From positions 1-5,300 of the forward strand of contig JALNXE010000167.1 of the NCBI GenBank assembly GCA_023230525.1: 5,300 nucleotides of DNA, in the 5' to 3' direction. Below are positions 5,232-5,300 of this stretch, piece by piece. This DNA comes from Desulfobulbaceae bacterium. Its GTDB lineage: Bacteria > Desulfobacterota > Desulfobulbia > Desulfobulbales > SURF-16. Position numbers and translations under genes: made by a program. The notes beneath the pieces were generated by a model, which had not been told where the DNA came from, did not search any database, and worked only from the letters and a program-made list of their open reading frames with translations. Every line of letters starts with the position of its first letter. Positions within the stretch are counted from its first letter, which is position 1.

Positions 5232-5300
5232 TTACTGCTGGACAACATTCTCTGCTGCCGGGCCTTTCGGGCCGTCAACAACATTAAATGTTACCCGGGC
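5232..5300 (-). CDS. Cold-shock protein (CspA family), C-terminal end only
   Basis: The minus strand from the right edge reads 22 codons and a TAA: ARVTFNVVDGPKGPAAENVV, then QQ. The VTFNVVDGPKGPAAENV block is the typical last beta strand and tail of bacterial CspA-family cold-shock domain proteins, which are about 65-70 residues long, so roughly two thirds of the gene is outside the window, including the RNA-binding RNP1 and RNP2 motifs. These are cytoplasmic single-stranded nucleic-acid chaperones. The gene is followed closely by a strong terminator, so it is probably transcribed alone. Which paralogue it is, and whether it is cold induced, cannot be judged from this fragment. Confidence 0.88.
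   Translation of the reverse strand, partial: ARVTFNVVDGPKGPAAENVVQQ

Noticed and set aside
5066..5287. Plus-strand open frame of 73 codons at the right edge
   Set aside because: It runs through the cold-shock terminator and is antisense to the cold-shock gene.

Overview
The window looks like part of a bacterial chromosome of moderately high GC content. The gene content suggests the Desulfobacterota (old Deltaproteobacteria, perhaps a sulfate reducer or relative). The clues are an AcuB-like CBS protein beside a CoA-transferase fused to a GNAT domain, a diguanylate cyclase with Cys-rich PAS domains, and a Lys-rich small protein of a type I associate with that group. This placement is inference from protein style; there is no marker gene.

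Layout. Plus strand, 1-2553: the 3' part of an AcuB-like protein (CBS domains plus a regulatory C-terminus), then after 74 bases a 625-residue acetyl-CoA hydrolase/CoA-transferase with a C-terminal GNAT acetyltransferase. The two are probably one transcription unit for acyl-CoA/acetate metabolism and its control. From 2554 to 2924 there is no gene. Instead there are two related inverted-repeat elements (2550-2631 and 2781-2836) with the same terminal sequence, plus a degenerate repeated motif; the first element carries the stop codon of the CoA-transferase gene. Plus strand, 2925-4394: a two-helix membrane-anchored PAS-PAS-GGDEF protein with intact GGDEF and RxxD motifs, so probably an active, product-inhibited diguanylate cyclase.

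From 4395 to the right edge all recognisable genes are on the minus strand and converge on the cyclase. Read in their own direction they are: the last 22 codons of a cold-shock protein (stop at 5232) with a strong intrinsic terminator; a 67-residue Cys4 zinc-ribbon-like protein (5001-4798); and a 47-residue Lys/Glu-rich protein starting with TTG (4668-4525), followed by a hairpin with a broken T tract. The last gene is easily missed because it is short, has a non-ATG start and lies under longer open frames on the other strand.

No complete mobile element, CRISPR array, tRNA or rRNA was seen. The most interesting items are the overlooked 47-residue gene and its cold-shock/zinc-ribbon neighbours, the IR elements abutting a stop codon, the CoA-transferase-GNAT fusion next to an AcuB-like sensor, and the Cys/His clusters in both PAS domains of the cyclase. 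I did not find a convincing new multi-gene system.
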